Source: Actinomycetes bacterium (GTDB lineage Bacteria; Actinomycetota; Actinomycetes; Propionibacteriales; Propionibacteriaceae). From it: a stretch of DNA of 9,017 nt. The notes beneath the pieces were generated by a model. The model worked only from the letters and a program-made list of their open reading frames with translations. It had not been told where the DNA came from and made no database searches. Every line of letters begins with the position of its first letter. The stretch's first letter is position 1. Location of the stretch: the NCBI GenBank assembly GCA_023437345.1, contig JAEZGC010000341.1, positions 1 through 9,017 of the forward strand. The letters run 5' to 3'. The position numbers and the translations under genes were made by a program. Positions 6,199-9,017 of the stretch are shown one piece after another.

Positions 6199-6899
6199 CA
6201 GCGCTCACCCCCGGCCGGCATCGGCTGGGCGTCGGTGAGCTGCCCGTCGTAGATGTGGACGATTCGCCTGGCCCTGGCGGCGACGTCCCGCTCGTGGGTG
6301 ATCACCGCGATGGTGCGGCCTGAGGCGTTCAGCTCGTCGAACAGGTCGAGGATGTCGCGGGTGGAGACCGAGTCCAGCGCCCCGGTCGGCTCGTCGGCCA
6401 GGATCAGGGCCGGGTCGGTGACCAGGGCGCGGGCCACCGACACCCGCTGCTGCTGGCCGCCGGACAGCTCGCCGGGCCGGTGGTGAACCCGGGAGGCAAG
6501 GCCGACCCGGTCCAGCGCGGCCAGCGCCCGCTCGCGCCGCTCGGCCGGCGCGACACCGGCGTACACCAGCGGCAGCTCGACGTTGCGCTGGGCGGTCAGG
6601 CTGGGCAGCAGGTTGAAGCTCTGGAACACGAAGCCGAGCCGGCGGTTGCGCACCTCGGCCAGGTCCTTCTCGCTCATCGTCGCAACCGGCTCGCCGTCCA
6701 GCTGGTACTCGCCGGATGTCGGCACGTCCAGGCAGCCGATGATGTGCATCAGGGTCGACTTGCCCGAGCCGGACGGGCCCATGATCGCCAGGTAGTCGCC
6801 GACCTCAATCGACAGGTCCACCCCACGCAGCGCCTCGACCTGGATGGCTCCGGTGTCATACACCTTGCGGACCCCGGTCATGGTCAGCAGGGTGCTCAT
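6198..6899 (-). CDS. MacB/LolD-type ABC exporter ATPase
   Basis: Cytosolic nucleotide-binding subunit, 233 residues. It shows Walker A GPSGSGKST (41-49), Q-loop FVFQSFNLLP, signature LSGGQQQRVSVARAL, Walker B LILADEPTGALD with the catalytic Glu, and the H-loop histidine in VITHERDV. The short spacing, the FQSFNLLPSLTAQRNVELP segment and the DEPTGALD wording are those of the MacB/LolD/FtsE subfamily, which pairs with FtsX-type permeases. ATG 6899 is chosen: it starts the family-typical MSTLLTMTGVRKVY segment, and ATGA (6896-6899) overlaps the stop of adaptor 1. The frame stays open further upstream, but that part lies wholly inside adaptor 1 and reads as an Arg-rich shadow. It ends one base into the permease start. 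It should energise that permease with the two adaptors. Confidence 0.96.
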   Translation of the reverse strand: MSTLLTMTGVRKVYDTGAIQVEALRGVDLSIEVGDYLAIMGPSGSGKSTLMHIIGCLDVPTSGEYQLDGEPVATMSEKDLAEVRNRRLGFVFQSFNLLPSLTAQRNVELPLVYAGVAPAERRERALAALDRVGLASRVHHRPGELSGGQQQRVSVARALVTDPALILADEPTGALDSVSTRDILDLFDELNASGRTIAVITHERDVAARARRIVHIYDGQLTDAQPMPAGGER

Positions 6900-8116
6900 C
6901 GGTTGGCGCCGCCCTGCCCGGCCGGCGGCTCGCCCGGGGCGGGGGACCCGCCGTCGGCGGGATCGTCGCGCTGGACCCCGGGGGGAGGGCCGAACATGCC
7001 GCCGCGGGATCGTTGCGGCTGCGGTGTCTCGAAGCTGACCTGGACGGTGTCGCCCGCGGCGAGCCCGGAGAGGATCTCGGTGGCTGCGCCGAACACCCGT
7101 CCGGTGGTCACCTCGACCTCCTGCAGGGTGGCTCCCGACACCCGGGTGACTACCGGCCTGCCGTCCCGTGTCCCGATGGCGATCGTCGGGACGGTCAGCA
7201 CATCCGGGTACTGCGCGACGGTGATGGTGGCGGTCGCCGTGGTGCCCGAGAACAGCTCGGGATGCGTGCCGGACAGGTGCAGCACGACGGGGAAGGTGGC
7301 CGAGCCGTCCTGGCTCGAGGTGGCGACGATCCCGACCGAGGCGACGGCGGCGTCGATCGGTGCGGCAGCCCCGTCGGGCTGCACGGTGGCCGGCTGTCCG
7401 GTGGACAGGGCGGCGAGGTCGGCGCTCCCGACGGTGCCGTCCAGCCGCCACGCGTCGGTGGACACCACGACGACGTGGGACGTCGTCGTCGCCGTGGTCG
7501 GCTGGCCGAAGCCCTGGGTCTGCCGGGTTGCGCCGCCGCCGGTGACGGTGTCTCCGACGCTCAGCTCGACGGCTGCGACGGTCCCGGTGATGGTGGCCCG
7601 CAGCACGGCGTTGCCCAGGTCGTCCTCGGCGGCGGCGACCGCGGCGCGAGCCGACCTGACCTGGGCGCGGGCAGCCGTTTGGGCGGCAGCGGTGCCGGAG
7701 TCCTCGACGTCGTCGAGGTTGGCCCTTGCCGTGTCGAGGGTGGCGCGTGCCAGGGCCAGGGCGTCCCGCAGGTCGCCGTCGTCGATCCGGGCCAGCCTTG
7801 CGCCCTTCTTGACCGTGTCACCGGCGCTGACGTAGACGTCGGTCACGGTGCCCGAGACGGTGAAGCTGAGGCTGGCCTGGGTCTGCGGGCTGAGCGTTCC
7901 GGTGAGCCCCACAGTGAGGGTCTGGGTGCCCCGGGTCGCGGTGTAGTTCTGGGTCGCGGCGGGGGCCGCGTCGGGTTGCGGCCACAGCAGCCAGGTGGCC
8001 CCGGCTCCGACGACGAGGATGACGGCGGCCAGCGCGATCCCGCGGATCAGCCGCCGGCGGGGCCGGACCCGGGGCGTCACCGACGGCTGGGCATCCTCAG
8101 TCATCGGGTCGCTCAT
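6896..8116 (-). CDS. ABC exporter adaptor (HlyD/MacA-like), first of two
   Basis: Membrane-fusion-type adaptor of 406 residues, first gene of the exporter cassette. A short basic cytosolic N-terminus (RVRPRRRLIRG) leads into one membrane anchor (23-45). Next come a lipoyl half (81-112, GTVTDVYVSAGDTVKKGARL), a short coiled-coil hairpin (113-172), the second lipoyl half (ATITGTVAAVELSVGDTV), a beta-barrel region (about 213-305) and a membrane-proximal domain (to about 365). The last 40 residues are a Pro/Gly-rich tail (PPPGVQ, PAPGEPPAGQGG) of probable low structure outside the membrane. Unlike the second adaptor its hairpin has no insertion. ATG 8116 is preferred because AGAGGA (8125-8130) lies 8 nt upstream; the second Met (8104) has no site. 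Only 33 bp separate it from the sterol-carrier-like gene, so co-transcription is likely, but a TAAGCT hexamer over that gene's stop (8147-8152) could serve as a separate -10. Confidence 0.92.
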   Translation of the reverse strand: MSDPMTEDAQPSVTPRVRPRRRLIRGIALAAVILVVGAGATWLLWPQPDAAPAATQNYTATRGTQTLTVGLTGTLSPQTQASLSFTVSGTVTDVYVSAGDTVKKGARLARIDDGDLRDALALARATLDTARANLDDVEDSGTAAAQTAARAQVRSARAAVAAAEDDLGNAVLRATITGTVAAVELSVGDTVTGGGATRQTQGFGQPTTATTTSHVVVVSTDAWRLDGTVGSADLAALSTGQPATVQPDGAAAPIDAAVASVGIVATSSQDGSATFPVVLHLSGTHPELFSGTTATATITVAQYPDVLTVPTIAIGTRDGRPVVTRVSGATLQEVEVTTGRVFGAATEILSGLAAGDTVQVSFETPQPQRSRGGMFGPPPGVQRDDPADGGSPAPGEPPAGQGGANR

Positions 8117-8149
8117 CGGGGGAGTCCTCTCGCGCGGTACCCCTCCAGC

Positions 8150-8575
8150 TTAGGAGCCGCCCCTGTGCCCCGCCTCGCCCACCTGCTGTGAGGAGGCTGT
8201 GAGACCTCCCAGCAGTGGGAACACCGCTGCCAGGTCCGCGTGCGGGCCGCTGGCAGTCACCGCGCGCGCCGCGAGCGCGTCCGGCCAGGACAGTGCGCCG
8301 GCCGCCAGCCTCACCAGGGTGGCCGCGTCGGTCTCGACCACGTTGGGCGGGGTGCCCCGGGTGTGCGCGCCACGCTGGCCGATCCCCAGCTGGACGGCGA
8401 TGAAGGGCGGCACCCGCAGCTCGAGGCTGCCCCCGGGGTGCTGCTCGGCCAGCACCCGGCACGCCACCCGGCAGGTCGCGGCCAGGTCGGCATCAGCCGG
8501 ATCGCCACCGGCCGCGACCCTGGCGAGGGTCGCGGTCAGGGCTGCCAGTTCCGGCGCGGTGACTCGTCGTGCCAT
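8150..8575 (-). CDS. Sterol carrier family protein (bacterial SCP_3-like)
   Basis: A 141-residue cytosolic protein of the small actinobacterial sterol-carrier-like family. Diagnostic segments are LELRVPPFIAVQ (51-62), HTRGTPPNVVETDAATLVRLAAG (71-93), a Trp-containing helix start (LSWPDALAA) and VTASGPHADLAAVFPLL (106-122), in the family's usual order. SCP2-fold proteins bind hydrophobic ligands such as lipids or acyl chains; no catalytic role is known for this branch. About 19 extra residues follow the usual LPLL-type end. ATG 8575 is preferred to the in-frame GTG 8596 because TAGGCT (8583-8588) sits exactly 7 nt before it, matching the leaderless geometry of map and glnE, and no Shine-Dalgarno precedes either codon. 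It is divergent from glnE and 33 bp upstream of the exporter, so it may lead that operon; a lipid-binding partner for an exporter is a possible reading, not a shown one. Confidence 0.88.
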   Translation of the reverse strand: MARRVTAPELAALTATLARVAAGGDPADADLAATCRVACRVLAEQHPGGSLELRVPPFIAVQLGIGQRGAHTRGTPPNVVETDAATLVRLAAGALSWPDALAARAVTASGPHADLAAVFPLLGGLTASSQQVGEAGHRGGS

Positions 8576-8582
8576 CGCCAGC

Positions 8583-8588
8583 AGCCTA
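8583..8588 (-). promoter_or_regulatory. -10 element TAGGCT for the leaderless sterol-carrier-like gene
   Basis: On the minus strand TAGGCT (TAnnnT) is followed by 7 nt (GCTGGCG) and then ATG at 8575, so initiation would fall at the start codon. This resolves the choice between GTG 8596 and ATG 8575, because the GTG would lie upstream of the predicted transcription start. No clear -35 is seen. Confidence 0.5.
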
Positions 8589-8621
8589 GTGCGCACGGTC
8601 CCGGCGGCCGGTGGCTGGGGC

Positions 8622-8627
8622 TACCAT
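8622..8627 (+). promoter_or_regulatory. -10 element TACCAT for leaderless glnE
   Basis: TACCAT (TAnnnT) is followed by 7 nt (CGCCACC) and then the glnE ATG at 8635. No Shine-Dalgarno lies before the ATG. The opposing -10 of the sterol-carrier-like gene is 33 bp away, so both promoters share a 59-bp divergent region (8576-8634) and may interfere. No clear -35 and no GlnR-type site is visible in it. Confidence 0.55.
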
Positions 8628-8634
8628 CGCCACC

Positions 8635-9017
8635 ATGGCCCGCACCGAGACGCTGTCGGCCCGCCTGGCGCGGTGGGGCTTCGGCGACCCGTCCAGCCAT
8701 GCCGTGCTGGCCCAGTCGTGGGCCGAGGCGTTACCCGACCGGGACTGGACGATGCTGCTGGAGGAACTGGCGGCGGCCGCCGACCCCGACCTCGCCTTCA
8801 ACGGGCTGGCCCGGATCCTGCGGCCCCGTCCCGAGCTGCTGACCGCCGTGGCGGCCGACCCCGAGTGGACCCGCCGGCTGGCCCGGGTGCTCGGCGCGAG
8901 CGTCGCGCTCAACCAGCACCTCGGTGCCCACCCCCACGAGGTGGACGCGCTGGCCGGTGACCTGGGACGCCGTCCGGCGGCGGCGCTGCGCGCGGAACTG
9001 CTGACGGCGATCGGGGC
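8635..9017 (+). CDS. glnE: Glutamine synthetase adenylyltransferase/deadenylylase, N-terminal part (3' truncated)
   Basis: The frame from ATG 8635 is open to the window edge: 127 codons plus two bases, beginning MARTETLSARLARWGF. Segments such as ALARILRPRPELLTAVAADPEW and, most tellingly, RLARVLGASVALNQHLGAHP (the LG-S-L--HL--HP pattern) identify the N-terminal helical region of GlnE, ahead of its deadenylylation domain. The full protein is normally near 1000 residues with two nucleotidyltransferase domains; the catalytic GS-x3-DLD motifs lie beyond the window. The enzyme attaches and removes AMP on a tyrosine of GSI-beta glutamine synthetase in response to nitrogen status. The nearby GlnA2 lacks that tyrosine, so the target is presumably a GlnA1 encoded elsewhere. 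The start is supported by TACCAT 7 nt upstream, as for a leaderless mRNA. It is divergent from the sterol-carrier-like gene and separated from glnA2 by the exporter block. Confidence 0.92.
   Translation, partial: MARTETLSARLARWGFGDPSSHAVLAQSWAEALPDRDWTMLLEELAAAADPDLAFNGLARILRPRPELLTAVAADPEWTRRLARVLGASVALNQHLGAHPHEVDALAGDLGRRPAAALRAELLTAIG

Noticed and set aside
4960..6252. 430-codon plus-strand frame opposite the permease
   Set aside because: Composition is Arg/Gly/Gln/His-rich with no hydrophobic core; the opposite strand encodes a clear MacB permease.
6900..7451. Upstream in-frame extension of the ATPase to 7451
   Set aside because: It lies inside adaptor 1, is Arg-rich and lacks domains; ATG 6899 with an ATGA overlap gives the normal family length.
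7013..8191. 392-codon plus-strand frame opposite adaptor 1
   Set aside because: Gly/Asp/Arg-rich shadow without a ribosome site; adaptor 1 explains the region.
8629..8638. GCCACCATGG around the glnE start resembles a eukaryotic Kozak context
   Set aside because: The surrounding genes are plainly bacterial; the match is coincidental, and the TACCAT-7 nt-ATG geometry explains the start.

Overview
The window is high-GC DNA from an actinobacterium. Strong GC bias at third codon positions, a mycobacterial-type MetAP-1c, a GlnA2-type glutamine synthetase next to glnE, an actinobacterial small 'YYCL-H' protein and apparent leaderless transcription all point that way. A propionibacterial or other non-mycobacterial lineage is plausible, but the sequence alone does not settle the family.

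Layout. Positions 1-606 (+) hold the 3' part of a probably secreted or lipid-anchored protein that enters from the left. It converges on map (626-1474, -), a type I methionine aminopeptidase with the N-terminal extension seen in mycobacterial MetAP1c. A 45-bp divergent promoter region separates map from a 73-residue acidic protein (1520-1741, +). The 128-bp gap after it carries a 21-bp tandem repeat and, nearer the next gene, a perfect GlnR-type site (GTAAC-n6-GAAAC). Then comes a glutamine synthetase of the GlnA2 type (1870-3207, +). Converging on it is a minus-strand block from 8575 down to 3221: a bacterial sterol-carrier-like protein, then a tightly overlapping MacB-type ABC exporter cassette of adaptor 1, ATPase, permease and adaptor 2. 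Divergent from that block, glnE starts at 8635 and runs off the right edge.

How the parts fit. Adaptor 1, ATPase, permease and adaptor 2 overlap by 1-4 bases at each junction and should form one translationally coupled export machine. It is unusual in having two different membrane-fusion proteins. The second has about 230 residues inserted at the tip of its coiled-coil hairpin, including 20 tandem [E/D]PT[G/T/S] tetrapeptides flanked by the protein's only two cysteines. glnA2 and glnE form a nitrogen-metabolism pair that is adjacent in Mycobacterium tuberculosis; here the exporter block separates them by 5.4 kb. Three genes (map, the sterol-carrier-like gene and glnE) share the same start geometry: a TAnnnT hexamer, exactly 7 nt, then the start codon. 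This is the signature of leaderless mRNAs and fixes starts that lack a Shine-Dalgarno sequence.

No defence system, CRISPR, phage or insertion sequence is visible. The best candidates for something undescribed are the two-adaptor exporter with the repeat-bearing hairpin tip and its placement inside the glnA2-glnE pair.
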